Part shown: positions 26,300 through 36,200 of the stretch, piece after piece
Layout of the letters: each line of letters opens with the position of its first letter
Numbering within the stretch: the first letter of the stretch is position 1
Source of the DNA: Janthinobacterium sp. 1_2014MBL_MicDiv
GTDB taxonomy: Bacteria; Pseudomonadota; Gammaproteobacteria; Burkholderiales; Burkholderiaceae_D
NCBI RefSeq assembly: GCF_001865675.1
Contig: NZ_CP011319.1
Span: 6,389,541 to 6,453,540 of the forward strand
Reading direction: 5' to 3'
DNA: 64,000 nt
Program-made: the position numbers and the translations under genes
Notes under the pieces: generated by a model
What the model saw: the letters and a program-made list of their open reading frames with translations, nothing else
Told to the model about the DNA's origin: nothing
Database searches by the model: none

Positions 26300-26704
26300 A
26301 TGCAGCTTGATCTATCCACTTTCCCCCTCGTCTGGATGCGCCGCGCGGCAGCGCCCGCCCAGCCCGATATCCTGTTCGCCCAGTTCGACGCGCTGCTGGC
26401 GCGCCGGCAAGCATTTGTCATCCTCAGCGAGGAAGGCTTTGACGAGGATGGGCATGAACACCCGCAGGAGGAGCGCAAGCGGGCTGCACTGTGGATGAAG
26501 CAGAACAAGGCGGCCATCCGCGCCTACATCCAGGGCATGGTGCTGGTCGAACCGAGCGCGGCCAAGCGTCTGGCCGGCAAGGCCTTCGCCGTGATGTTCG
26601 GCAAGTTCTGGGGCTATCCCCTGCATTTCGGCACCAGCCGCGACGACGCGCTCGACATCGCCCAGCATTTGCTCAAGGCGTGGCTGCCGCCAAGGGAGGG
26701 CTGA
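26300..26704 (+). CDS. Hypothetical protein, 134 residues
   Basis: A soluble protein without signal or membrane segment, started by ATG 26300 behind AAGGAG. It has the pattern FAQFDALLARRQAFVILSEEGFDEDG...KQNKAAIRAYIQGMVLVEPSA...LHFGTSRDDALDIAQHLL. The composition and charge look like a real gene, and the divergent AraC regulator supports expression control. I do not recognise the family. Repeat copy 2 starts 13 bp after its stop. Confidence 0.75.
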   Translation: MQLDLSTFPLVWMRRAAAPAQPDILFAQFDALLARRQAFVILSEEGFDEDGHEHPQEERKRAALWMKQNKAAIRAYIQGMVLVEPSAAKRLAGKAFAVMFGKFWGYPLHFGTSRDDALDIAQHLLKAWLPPREG

Positions 26705-26716
26705 CAAACTCAAGAG

Positions 26717-26833
26717 CACCTGACAAAACCGTAGCGAGCGGCAGTGATTTGTGGCTCAGAAGCGCAACCGTACTTCTAGTACGGTGAGCATCGCAGGCCG
26801 CAAAGCGCGCCGCGCAGTAGGTTTGGTCAGGTG
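26717..26833 (-). repeat. Palindromic 3'-UTR element, copy 2
   Basis: This 117-bp element has arms CACCTGACAAAACC and GGTTTGGTCAGGTG and a central hairpin ACCGTACT-TCT-AGTACGGT. It shares GCGAGCGGCAGTGA and CGCAAAGCGCGCCGCGCAG with copy 1. It fills the space between convergent genes and ends 2 bp from the stop codon of the minus-strand gene. Confidence 0.85.
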
Positions 26834-26835
26834 TT

Positions 26836-27201
26836 TTAGTAGCGGTAGTCGTTGATGAAATGCTTGGTGAAGTTGTACTTGCTGCCGCCATCGAGCAAGT
26901 CGACCAGGCGCTTCGGCGCCGAGGCCGACATGAAGGCGTCGGCCGCGCCGCCCGTGCTGCGGAATTTCATGCCGGGGCTGAGGATCTGGTTGGCGCCGAT
27001 TTTCAGGTGCTGGAAGCTCTTCGTCTTCTCGTTGTTGAGGATGAAGTGCAATTCCTGCTTGAAGGTGAGGAAGGGAATCTTCAACCACCAGCCCTCGTCC
27101 GTGCCATAGCTGGCGACGCTGGCAAAGTGCGTGTTCTTGTCCGTCAGGGTGGGCTTGCCCAGGCGGTCATTGATGCGTTTCATGGCTTCATTCTTGGTCA
27201 T
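26836..27201 (-). CDS. Hypothetical protein, 121 residues
   Basis: A small basic soluble protein (MTKNEAMKRINDRLGKPTLTDKNTHFASV...GWWLKIPFLTFKQELHFILNN). It has no signal peptide or membrane segment and no family I can name. The middle (LHFILNNEKTKSFQHLKIGANQ) suggests an alpha/beta fold. The ribosome site is weak (AAAGAA). It lies on the minus strand just downstream of the EamA gene's end and has repeat copy 2 directly behind its stop. Confidence 0.7.
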   Translation of the reverse strand: MTKNEAMKRINDRLGKPTLTDKNTHFASVASYGTDEGWWLKIPFLTFKQELHFILNNEKTKSFQHLKIGANQILSPGMKFRSTGGAADAFMSASAPKRLVDLLDGGSKYNFTKHFINDYRY

Positions 27202-27274
27202 GCTGTTCTTTCGTGATTCGATCTATCCGGCGTGCATTCTGACACAGGCGCGCCGCCGCGTGCCGCGTATCGCT

Positions 27275-27703
27275 TCACAGCAGCAAAATCAGCGAGCCGA
27301 GCACGATCAAGCCGCCACCGATGGCCGCCTTCAGGGTGAACGGCTCGCCCAGCACGAGCCAGCCGGCCAGCATCACCAGCGCCACGCTGAGCTTGTCGAC
27401 GGGCGCCACCAGCGAGACGGGGCCCAGTTGCAGCGCGCGGAAATAGCAGAGCCACGACAGGCCCGTGGCGACCCCCGACGCGATCAGGCACGTCCAGCCC
27501 ACCCAGTTGCCGCCGCCCGGGCGCTGCCATTCCGAGCGCAGCGAGATGATGGCCGCCGTTACCAGCAGGATGACGCCCGTGCGTATCAGGGTGGCCATGT
27601 TGCTGTTCATCTCAGCGACGCCCAGCTTGCCCAGGATGGCCGTCATGGCCGCGAACACGGCCGACAGGATGGCAAAGCCTTGCCAGGTCAAGGTAGTCGA
27701 CAT
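27275..27703 (-). CDS. Single-domain EamA/DMT-type membrane protein
   Basis: This 142-residue protein with about five hydrophobic segments corresponds to one EamA domain. Landmarks are GFAILSAVFAAMTAILGKLGV near the start and LGPVSLVAPVDKLSVALVMLAGWLVLGEPFTLKAAIGGGLIVLGSLIL at the end. Half-size EamA proteins act as dimers in the DMT superfamily. ATG 27703 follows AAGGAG; the longer upstream frame has no site. The substrate is unknown. Confidence 0.88.
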   Translation of the reverse strand: MSTTLTWQGFAILSAVFAAMTAILGKLGVAEMNSNMATLIRTGVILLVTAAIISLRSEWQRPGGGNWVGWTCLIASGVATGLSWLCYFRALQLGPVSLVAPVDKLSVALVMLAGWLVLGEPFTLKAAIGGGLIVLGSLILLL

Positions 27704-27977
27704 GCTGCTCCTTGTGCAGTGGGGAAGGTGCTGTGACTGTAGCGGAAAAGAGCGACGGGCGCTTGCCGCAGTTTTATTGCGACGCAACATGTCTTGTCGC
27801 ATCGCATTAACAACACTGCGCTAAAAATTGCTGTATGGCATTGTAAATATCGGTAGTTCAAGCGTATGCTGGAGTCGTCTGAACGGTGCCGCCAGAGCAC
27901 CGTCGCCGCCGCATTCCTGGCCGCAGAGCTGGAAGCGGGCACGCCCCCTTCGCCGCACACACAGTTGGAGACACCGC

Positions 27978-29621
27978 ATGAAGAAATTGACGTTCCAGCA
28001 GAAGTTATGGATTCCCCTGATTTGCAGCTTGCTGTGCATTACGGTTATTTTTGTGTACAACGCCCTGGAGATCCGCAAGATCCGTATCGAGGAGCGTAGC
28101 GCCGACTTGAGCAATGCCGCCGACCTGGGCCTGGGCGCCGTGAAGATGTTCGGCGAGCTGGCCGCCAGCGGTGCGCTGAGCAAGGAAGAGGCGCAGAAGC
28201 AGGCCACCGCCGTCATCAAGAGCATGCGTTTCGGCGACACCGGTTATTTGTCCATCATCAACCTCGATGCCGTGGTGGTGATGAATCCCGCCGCGCCGCA
28301 AACGAATGGCAAGAACATGTCGGACTTCAAGGATGCCAACGGCACCTATCTGTACCGCGACATCGTCGCCGTCGGCAAGAGCGATGCGGGCAAGGGCTTC
28401 GTCCACTATTATTTCCCCCGTCCCGGACAGAAAACCCCGGAACCGAAGATGAGCCGCGTGGTGGCCTACAAGCCGTGGGCCTGGACCCTCGTCGTGGGCG
28501 TGTACATGGACGATATCGACGCCGCCTTCCGCCAGTCGCTGCTCACTTCGCTGGGCGTGCTGCTGCTGGTGTGCGCGCTGCTGGCGGCCGTCGTCGTGGT
28601 CATCAACCGCAGCCTGCGCCATGCGCTGGGCGGCGACCCGGAATACGCGGCCGAAGTGGCGGAAAAGATCGCCAACAACGACTTGAGCGGCAGCGTGCGC
28701 ACGCATGCCAGCGACCGCCACAGCGTGCTGTACGCGATGAAGACCATGCAGGCCAACCTGGTCGATGCGATCAGCGAAATCCGCCACAGCGCCGAAACCA
28801 TCGCCACGGCGTCGAGCGAGATTGCCAGCGGCAATATGGACTTGTCGGCGCGCACGGAAATGCAGGCCAGTTCGCTGGAAGAAACGGCCGCCTCGATGGA
28901 GGAGCTGACGTCGACCGTGTCGCAAAACACGGGCAACGCCGTGCAGGCCAATGAGCTGGCGCAGTCGGCCTCGAAAGTGGCGCGCCAGGGCGGCGCCGTG
29001 GTGGCGCAAGTGATCGGCACCATGGATACCATCAACGCGTCGTCGCGCAAGATCGTCGACATCATCGGCGTCATCGACGGCATCGCCTTCCAGACGAATA
29101 TCCTCGCCCTGAACGCGGCCGTGGAAGCGGCGCGCGCCGGCGAGCAGGGGCGCGGCTTCGCCGTCGTTGCTTCGGAAGTGCGCAACCTGGCCCAGCGCTC
29201 GGCGAGCGCGGCCAAGGAAATCAAGGAACTGATCGGCGCTTCCGTCGACAGCATCGCGGCCGGCAGCACGCTCGTCGCACAGGCGGGCACGACCATGGAT
29301 CAGGTGGTGGCCAGCGTCTCGCGCGTGACCGACATCATGGCCGACATCACGGCCGCCTCGCATGAGCAAAGCACGGGCATCGGCCACGTCAACCAGGCGA
29401 TCACGGAGATGGATAGCGTGACGCAGCAAAATGCGGCCCTCGTGGAAGAGGCGGCGGCTGCGGCGTCCAGCATGCAGGACCAGGCGGCCGTGCTGGCGCA
29501 GCTGGTGGCGCGCTTCAAACTGTCGGCGCAGGAACAGGGGACGGCGCCGCGTCTGGCCGCTACTGCCGCCGCGCCGCGCGCCGTGGCGAAAAAGCCGCTG
29601 CGCAGCCTGGCGGCGCGCTAA
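27978..29621 (+). CDS. Methyl-accepting chemotaxis protein with single Cache sensor
   Basis: This 547-residue chemoreceptor has TM1 at about 10-27. A periplasmic sCache_2-type sensor follows (MRFGDTGYLSIINLDAVVVMNP, KGFVHYYFPRPGQ, SRVVAYKPWAWTLVVGVYMDDID), then TM2 at about 197-216 and a HAMP-like linker. The cytoplasmic signalling domain has tip IDGIAFQTNILALNAAVEAARAGEQGRGFAVVASEVR. It ends in SLAAR, without the EWEEF tail found in the other two receptors here. The start has GGAG. Confidence 0.94.
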   Translation: MKKLTFQQKLWIPLICSLLCITVIFVYNALEIRKIRIEERSADLSNAADLGLGAVKMFGELAASGALSKEEAQKQATAVIKSMRFGDTGYLSIINLDAVVVMNPAAPQTNGKNMSDFKDANGTYLYRDIVAVGKSDAGKGFVHYYFPRPGQKTPEPKMSRVVAYKPWAWTLVVGVYMDDIDAAFRQSLLTSLGVLLLVCALLAAVVVVINRSLRHALGGDPEYAAEVAEKIANNDLSGSVRTHASDRHSVLYAMKTMQANLVDAISEIRHSAETIATASSEIASGNMDLSARTEMQASSLEETAASMEELTSTVSQNTGNAVQANELAQSASKVARQGGAVVAQVIGTMDTINASSRKIVDIIGVIDGIAFQTNILALNAAVEAARAGEQGRGFAVVASEVRNLAQRSASAAKEIKELIGASVDSIAAGSTLVAQAGTTMDQVVASVSRVTDIMADITAASHEQSTGIGHVNQAITEMDSVTQQNAALVEEAAAAASSMQDQAAVLAQLVARFKLSAQEQGTAPRLAATAAAPRAVAKKPLRSLAAR

Positions 29622-29625
29622 GGTC

Positions 29626-30051
29626 TTACTGGGCGGGCGCTGCCGCTTGCGGCGCCGGTTCGAATGTCAGCTGGTCATCGACGACCACGAATTGCCCGAC
29701 CGGCTGGCCCAGGTCGGCTTTCGGGTCGTTTTCCATTTCCGTCAGGCTATTGCAGGTATTCGTTTCCGCCTGCCACAGCTGCTTGCCCATGCGGATATTC
29801 CACACGCCTTCGCCGGCCGCAAACAGCTCGACCTTGATGTCGGCGGGCGCGTCCGTCGACAGGGTGTGCAGGCGCTGGCAGTGCGGCAGATTGGTGGCCA
29901 TCAGCTGCACTTCCACCGTATCTTGCCAAAAGTAACTTTGCTGGCGGCGCACGGTCAGGGAATGGTCGTGGCCATCGAACATATAGATGGCGAAGTCCTG
30001 GACACAGCCTGACAGCAGGACGGACAGCATGACGATCAGGAGTTTGCGCAT
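29626..30051 (-). CDS. Putative lipoprotein, unknown function
   Basis: This 141-residue protein begins MRKLLIVMLSVLLSGC, a clear lipoprotein signal with lipid-modified Cys16. The mature part (VQDFAIYMFDGHDHSLTVRRQQSYFWQDTVEVQLMATNLPHCQRLHTL) ends in a Pro/Ala-rich tail. No family was recognised. It is convergent with the chemoreceptor gene, 4 bp apart. Confidence 0.75.
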   Translation of the reverse strand: MRKLLIVMLSVLLSGCVQDFAIYMFDGHDHSLTVRRQQSYFWQDTVEVQLMATNLPHCQRLHTLSTDAPADIKVELFAAGEGVWNIRMGKQLWQAETNTCNSLTEMENDPKADLGQPVGQFVVVDDQLTFEPAPQAAAPAQ

Positions 30052-30258
30052 GGTCGGCTTTCGTTGATGGTTCCCAGGAATGGCGAAAAATAATGGCAAT
30101 GGCGAGAGTGGGCGCTTGCTCTATCGCTCCGGGGCGCGCCCGCCATCTTGTTTTTCGCTGACGTGGCATTATATCCATGCACACCAGTTGCGGCGCGACA
30201 ATAGCGCGACTATCGTCCTACCGCGCCTGTCCCATCCCACCGACCTGGAAAGACCGCG

Positions 30259-30957
30259 ATGATCGACCTGTATTACTGGACCACGCCCAACGGGCACAAA
30301 GTGACGATGTTCCTGGAAGAAGCGGGCATCCCCTACAACATCATTCCCGTGCATATCGGCAAGGGCGAGCAGTTCCAGCCCGAGTTTCTCGCCATCGCGC
30401 CGAACAACCGGATTCCCGCCATCGTCGACCAGGCGCCGGCCGATGGCGGCGCGCCGCTGTCGCTGTTCGAGTCGGGCGCCATCCTGCAATACCTGGCCGA
30501 GAAAAGCGGGCAATTCCTGCCGGACGACGTGCGCGGCCGCGCCGAGGTCATGCAGTGGCTGTTCTGGCAGATGGGCGGACTGGGACCCATGGCCGGGCAG
30601 AACCACCATTTCGTGCAATACGCGCCCGAACCCATCGAGTACGCGATCACGCGCTATGTGAATGAGACGAACCGTCTATATGGCGTGCTGAACAAGCGCC
30701 TGGCCGACCGCGCCTTCGTCGCCGGCGACAGCTATTCCATCGCCGACATGGCGATCTATCCGTGGATCGTGCCGCACGCGCGCCAGCGCCAGAACCTGGA
30801 CGAGTTCCCGCATCTGGCGCGCTGGTTCGCGGCGATTGCGGCCCGCCCGGCCACCGTGCGCGCGTATGCCCGCGCCGCCGAGATCAATGTGCAGCCGACC
30901 GTCAGCGGTGACGCGAAAAGCGTGCTGTTCGGCCAGACGGCAAAAACCGTCAGCTGA
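30259..30957 (+). CDS. Glutathione S-transferase, YfcG/YghU (nu-class) type
   Basis: This 232-residue protein has the thioredoxin-like N-terminal domain DLYYWTTPNGHKVTMFLEEAGIPY. The Thr-x-Asn active-site start (TTPNG) is typical of disulfide-bond oxidoreductase YfcG-like GSTs. FESGAILQYLAEKSG gives the glutathione gamma-Glu contact. The C-terminal helical domain has SIADMAIYPWIVPHARQ. It likely has glutathione-dependent disulfide reductase or peroxidase activity. Confidence 0.92.
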   Translation: MIDLYYWTTPNGHKVTMFLEEAGIPYNIIPVHIGKGEQFQPEFLAIAPNNRIPAIVDQAPADGGAPLSLFESGAILQYLAEKSGQFLPDDVRGRAEVMQWLFWQMGGLGPMAGQNHHFVQYAPEPIEYAITRYVNETNRLYGVLNKRLADRAFVAGDSYSIADMAIYPWIVPHARQRQNLDEFPHLARWFAAIAARPATVRAYARAAEINVQPTVSGDAKSVLFGQTAKTVS

Positions 30958-31024
30958 CATTTTTATCATCTTCGCGGCCGGTTGGCGGGCGTAAAATGGG
31001 GCATTCCCCCTGACGAAAGCGGCC

Positions 31025-31735
31025 ATGCGCATCCTGGTAATCGAAGACGAACCGAAGACGGGCGACTATCTGCTGCGCGGCTTGGCCGAGTCGGGCTTCA
31101 CGGTGAGCCTGGCGCGCAACGGCCGCGACGGCCTGCACATGGCCGGCACGCAGGCGCCCGACCTCATCGTGCTTGACGTCATGCTGCCGATCATGGATGG
31201 CTGGCAAGTGCTGCGCGCGCTGCGCCTGCAGGAAGGCGGCGCCGACGTGCCCGTGATCTTCCTCACGGCGCGCGACGAGGTGCAGGACCGCGTGAAAGGG
31301 CTGGAGCTGGGCGCCGACGATTACCTGGTGAAGCCGTTCGCGTTTGCCGAATTGGTGGCGCGCATCCGCACCCTGCTGCGCCGCGGCCCGCCCCGCGAGG
31401 ACGAGGTGATCCGCATCGGCGACATGGAAATCGACGTGATGAAGCGCAAGGTCAGCCGGCAGGGCCAGCGCATCACCCTGACGGCCAAGGAATTCGGCCT
31501 GCTGCACCTGCTGGCGCGGCGCCAGGGTGAAGTGCTGTCGCGCTCCATCATCGCCGCGCAAGTATGGGACATCCATTTCGAGAGCGACACGAATGTCATC
31601 GACGCGGCCATCCGCCGCCTGCGCAGCAAGCTCGACGACCCGTTCGAACCCAAGCTGATCCACACCCTGCGCGGCATGGGGTATGTCTGCGAATTGCGCG
31701 CGCCCACGGTTTCTGACAGCGGCGCCGCCCCATGA
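31025..31735 (+). CDS. OmpR-family response regulator, CusR/CzcR/IrlR type
   Basis: This 236-residue regulator has a receiver domain (VIEDEPKTGDYLLRGLAESGFTV, phosphoacceptor Asp in LIVLDVMLPIMDGW, Lys in YLVKPFAFAEL). A winged-helix domain follows (RITLTAKEFGLLHLLARRQGEVLSR, VIDAAIRRLRSKLDDPFE, HTLRGMGYV). KTGDYLLRGL is typical of heavy-metal regulators. It overlaps the kinase gene by 4 bp (ATGA). No efflux genes adjoin, so the regulon must lie elsewhere. Confidence 0.92.
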   Translation: MRILVIEDEPKTGDYLLRGLAESGFTVSLARNGRDGLHMAGTQAPDLIVLDVMLPIMDGWQVLRALRLQEGGADVPVIFLTARDEVQDRVKGLELGADDYLVKPFAFAELVARIRTLLRRGPPREDEVIRIGDMEIDVMKRKVSRQGQRITLTAKEFGLLHLLARRQGEVLSRSIIAAQVWDIHFESDTNVIDAAIRRLRSKLDDPFEPKLIHTLRGMGYVCELRAPTVSDSGAAP

Positions 31736-33135
31736 AGCTGGCGCAGCTACGCCGCTCGCTGACCCTGCGCGTCACGCTCGTGTTCGTGCTCATTGTGGCG
31801 CTCGTGTCGGCCGGCCTGGGCATGCATCTGTACCGTTCATTCGTGGCGGAAATCGAGCGCCGCGACGATATTTTATTGCTGGGAAAATTGCGGCAAATCC
31901 AGCAGTTGCTGGGCAATGCGGGCACCCTGGACATCATCCGCGAGCGGCCCCAGTATTTTCGCGACACCATGAGTGGGCAAGAGAATTCGCTCGTGCGCAT
32001 CGTGCGCGCCGATGGCACGCGTTTGATCGATGTCAATCCGTATGGCGAGAACGTCGCGCATGCTGTTCCCGTGGCCGTCGATGCGCCAGTGACGGCCAGC
32101 GCGATTGTCAGCTGGACCAGCCGCGACGGCTATCCGGCGCGGGTCGTGGCGGCCAGCGCGCGCATCGGCGATCCGGCGCAGATGGCCGATATTTCCATCG
32201 CCAGGGTCTATGGCGACCGCAGCGTCATGTTTGCCGCCTACCGCTGGCAGATCGTCGTGTCGGTAGCCGTCAGCGCGCTGGTGGCGGCCTTGCTGGCGAG
32301 CGTGATGCTGTTGCGCGGCTTGCGGCCGCTGCGCAATATCGCCGCCCATGCGGCGCTCGTGCGGCCTGGCAAGCTGGGGCAGCAGCTCGAGGCGCGCGGC
32401 GCGCCGACGGAGTTGCTGCCGTTGATCCATGGGCTCAATGCCATGCTGGCGCGGCTGCAGGAAGGGTATGCGCGGCTGTCGCAGTTTTCCGCCGATCTTG
32501 CGCATGAATTCCGCACGCCCGTCACCAATCTGCTGGGACAAAGCCAGGTGATGCTGGCCCGTCCGCGCAGCGCGCAGGACTATGAACAGCTGGTGTCGTC
32601 GAATGTGGAAGAACTGGAACGGCTGTCGCGCATGATCGACAGCATGCTGTTCCTGGCGCGCGCGCAGCAGGAAGAGGTGGTGCTGGTCAAGCAAGCCTTG
32701 CCGGTGCAGGACGAGTTCCTGCGCCTGGCCGATTTCTTTGAAGGCCTGGCCGAGGAGCGGGGGCTGGCGCTGGCTTGCCACGGCAGCGGCACGGTGACGG
32801 CGGAGCCGCAACTGCTGCGCCGCGCGCTGGGCAACTTGCTGTCGAACGCGATCCGCCACGCGGCGCCGGGCAGCACGATCTTGCTGCGTTCGCACGCGAC
32901 GCGCGAGGGCGTGGAGCTGAGCGTGAGCAATCTCGGTCCCGCCATCCCCGCGCGCCACCTGCCACACCTGTTCGAACGCTTTTACCGCGCCGACCCGGCC
33001 CGCAGCGATTCGGCCGCTTCCACGGGCCTGGGCCTGGCCATCGTCACGGCCATCATGCAGTTGCATGGCGGCAGCGCGACGGTGGCATCGGATGCGGCGG
33101 CCACGACGTTTACCTTGGATTTCCCGCTCCAGTAG
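31732..33135 (+). CDS. Heavy-metal-type sensor histidine kinase
   Basis: This 467-residue kinase has TM1 at about 13-31, a periplasmic sensor of about 140 residues and TM2 at about 170-195. A HAMP region (LRGLRPLRNIAAHAALV) leads to the H-box FSADLAHEFRTPVTNLLGQSQVML. The N-box is LGNLLSNAIRHAAPGS and the G-box is STGLGLAIVTAIMQLHGG. The arrangement and partner match the CusS/IrlS group. The signal is not readable from sequence. Confidence 0.92.
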   Translation: MKLAQLRRSLTLRVTLVFVLIVALVSAGLGMHLYRSFVAEIERRDDILLLGKLRQIQQLLGNAGTLDIIRERPQYFRDTMSGQENSLVRIVRADGTRLIDVNPYGENVAHAVPVAVDAPVTASAIVSWTSRDGYPARVVAASARIGDPAQMADISIARVYGDRSVMFAAYRWQIVVSVAVSALVAALLASVMLLRGLRPLRNIAAHAALVRPGKLGQQLEARGAPTELLPLIHGLNAMLARLQEGYARLSQFSADLAHEFRTPVTNLLGQSQVMLARPRSAQDYEQLVSSNVEELERLSRMIDSMLFLARAQQEEVVLVKQALPVQDEFLRLADFFEGLAEERGLALACHGSGTVTAEPQLLRRALGNLLSNAIRHAAPGSTILLRSHATREGVELSVSNLGPAIPARHLPHLFERFYRADPARSDSAASTGLGLAIVTAIMQLHGGSATVASDAAATTFTLDFPLQ

Positions 33136-33147
33136 TGCAGCGCGCAG

Positions 33148-33241
33148 GTCGGATGAGGCCAAGGGCCGTCATCCGACGCAGTGTTGGCGGTAGCGCAGAT
33201 ATCGGATTACGCGCAGCGTTGCCGCGCTAATCGGACCTACG
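33148..33241. repeat. Paired REP-like hairpins
   Basis: GTCGGATGA...TCATCCGAC (33148-33177) is followed by ATCGGATTACGCG...CGCGCTAATCGGACCTACG (33201-33241). The same type of pair occurs at 61258-61334. It lies between the convergent kinase and helicase genes. Confidence 0.75.
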
Positions 33242-33264
33242 CAGGAAGGCATGGCCAGGTGACG

Positions 33265-36200
33265 TCAACCCATCTCCACCAAGAACTCATGCATGCCCGT
33301 ATGCGGCAATTGCGCGCAGGCGGGCGCAAAATGCGGCAACTGTCCCCACAGCAAGGGGTTGCCGACGATGTACACATGATGCTGGGCGCGCGTCAGGGCC
33401 ACGTTGAGCAAATTCGGCGTGGCGGCCGCCCACTGCGCGGCGCCGGCCGTGCTGTCATCGGCGCCGAGGACCAGCATCACCACGCTTTGTTCCTTGCCCT
33501 GGAAGGTGTGCACGGTGCCCACCATCTGGCTGCTCCACTGGCGCAGTTCGCGCGCCGTGGGCGCCTTGCCGTAGCCGAGGCGGCGGTCCCAGTCCAGGTC
33601 CATGATGCGCGAACGCAATTCGTTGCGCACGGCCTTGAAGGGCGTAATGACATACATCTCGGGCAGCTTGCCGTCGCGGCGATACAGTTTCAGCAGCACT
33701 TCCAGCACGAAATCGAGCTGCACGGGCACCACCTGCTTGTAGCTGACGGGACCGGCGGCATCGATCCAGCGGCTGGGACCACGCGTGAGTCCGCGCGCGC
33801 CGGCTGGCGGCGTGCGTTCGCTCAAGCCATAGACCATCTTGTCTTCATAGGCGATGCTATTGGCCAGCGAAAACATCGGTTCCACGCAGCGGCGGTGCAC
33901 GCGCAGTGGGCTGCCTATCCACAACGGCCGTTCGCTGCTGGCTGCCACCGTCACGCCATAGCGGTTGGCGCGGTCGGCCAGGGTTTGCACGGAAACGGAG
34001 GTCGGTGCGTAGCTGCCGTCCTGCGTATGCGGCGACAGGGCGGACAAGGTCTGCACCAGGCGGCCCGGCACCGTGAAGATGGGTTCGATCTGCAGCGGGT
34101 CGCCGACGACGACGGCACGCTTGGCGCGCCACAGGCTGCCCAGCGCCGCCTGTGGCGGCGCCTGGCCCGCTTCATCGATGAACAGCCAGCCCAGCGATTC
34201 GGGACCCATGCCCTGGAACTGACGCGCGAACGAGGCGAACGTCGTCGATACGACGGGCACGACCATGAACAGGCTGTGCCATACCATGGCGATGTGCGAC
34301 TGCTCATAGGCGCGCTTGTTTTTCAGCAATTTCGACACGGCCAGCAAGTTGCCGCCAAAGCCAGGTCCGCCCTTCTTCGCCACTTCCGCCAGCCATGCTT
34401 CATGCAGGGCCAGGGCCTTGGCGAACAGGCGCGAGCGCAAGCGGGCCAGCGCCGGTTCATGCCACAGGCCGCCAATTTGCAGCGCCTCGCCATCGAGCTC
34501 CTCCAGGGTAGCGGGCGCGACGATGGTGGGGAAGCGCATGCGCGCGCGGCGCAGCAGTTCCGTGCTGTCGTCCCATTCGCGCTGGCGCGACTGCGCCGTG
34601 CGCAGGGCGATATGCAGGCTGTTGCGGGCGCGCTCGCAGCGCGGCTCCAGTTCGCCTTTCAGCAGCAGCTTGATGGCGGAGACGTCGCGCGCGGCCTGGC
34701 GCTGCGCCTCGGCGTTGGCGACGACGGCCTCCTTGTAGGCGCGCGCCGGTGCCGTACGGAACAAGCGGGCGAAAAAGCCCGGCTGCGTCAGGGCCACCAG
34801 GCGTTCCTCTTCCAGCAATTCCTTCTTGCTGGCGAGCAAGGTGTCCTGCTGCGCCAGCGCGGTGGCCAGGGCGCCATTCGCCCCATCCATCTCTTGCTCT
34901 GCCGCAATCAGCGCCTGCTGGCTGCTGTCGATGAATTGCGCTTCCGTGCACGTGCCCACGGCTTGCCACAGGGCCGCGTACTGGGCGTGCTCGGCCAGTG
35001 CCTTTTCCACCACGTGTTCCGTCTCGCGAAATTCGCGCGCCGCCTGGGCGAAGCTGACGCCCTGGTAGCTGGCCAGCCACTGGCGGATATTCTGCGCGTT
35101 CGGCGTCTTGCGCGGCGTATTCTTGTCCCAGTCGTCGTCATAGAAATTGCTGACGAAGCGGCGGCGATTCGCGCTATTGCCCAGCGCACACGACATCAAG
35201 CCCCACGGCGCTTCTTCCTCGGTCAGGGGGCGATTGGCGCCATTGCCGTCGGCCACGACGCGGCGCGCCACGCTTTCAAAGTAACGCGTGCGCGCCCATT
35301 CCTTGCCCAGCTGTTTCGGTTTCGGCAAGTCGCCGGAAATGTTTTCCACGGCCGCATTGTTCGACGAGGCGACGACCATTTCAAAGCCCGTCAGTTCCGG
35401 CCGCAAGCGGGCGATGGTGATCGGATCGCGCACGCCTTCGAAGGCCACGGCCACCTTGCCGATGAAGGCGTCGGCGGCGCGGTCCAGGCAGGACAGCACG
35501 CTGGCGCGGCGCACGATGTTGTCGGCGAACAATTCGCGCAGCAAGGTCGTCTTGCCGGTGCCCGGCGGGCCGTTGACGGAAAAGATGCCGCGTTCGCTCA
35601 AGCCCGTGCGCGCGCCGTGGATGGCGAACTGCTGCATCAGGCTCATGGCGTAGCTGGCGTCTTCCAGCCAGTGGCCGCGGTTCATATTGGCCGGATTGAG
35701 CATGGCGGCCAGCGCCTCGCGTCCGGCCGGGCTGTACAGGTCGATGCGCTCGTCCTGCGCCAGCGGCGTCAGGTAGGCGGCCACGGTGGCAGGCAGCTTG
35801 CCGCCGCGCAAGGTGCGGATGATGTGCTCGAGGTCATCGAGGTAAAAACTGTTGAGGATATCGATGGACGGCTCCACCGCGTCGCCAAAGTCCAGGGTGC
35901 GGTTGGCGCTCGCTTCCGTGGCGTCGAGCGCGTCGCCGGCGGGGCGTTTCTTGCGCGTGCGCACTTGCAGCACGGCCAAGGGCTGGGCGGCGGATGGGTG
36001 GAAGTTGGCCCAGTCCATCAGCAGGTCGGCCAGCGCCGCGATGTCCATGCCGGACAGCGGCGACGATACATTGCCCGCCTCGTCCGTGATTTGCTGGGCA
36101 GCGCGGCTGGCCGCGAAGTTGCGCAGGCGGTCTTGCAGCGCCAGCTGGCTGTCGCTGAAGGCGTCCAGGCTCAGGCCGGACCAGTCCGGCGTGCGGGCGC

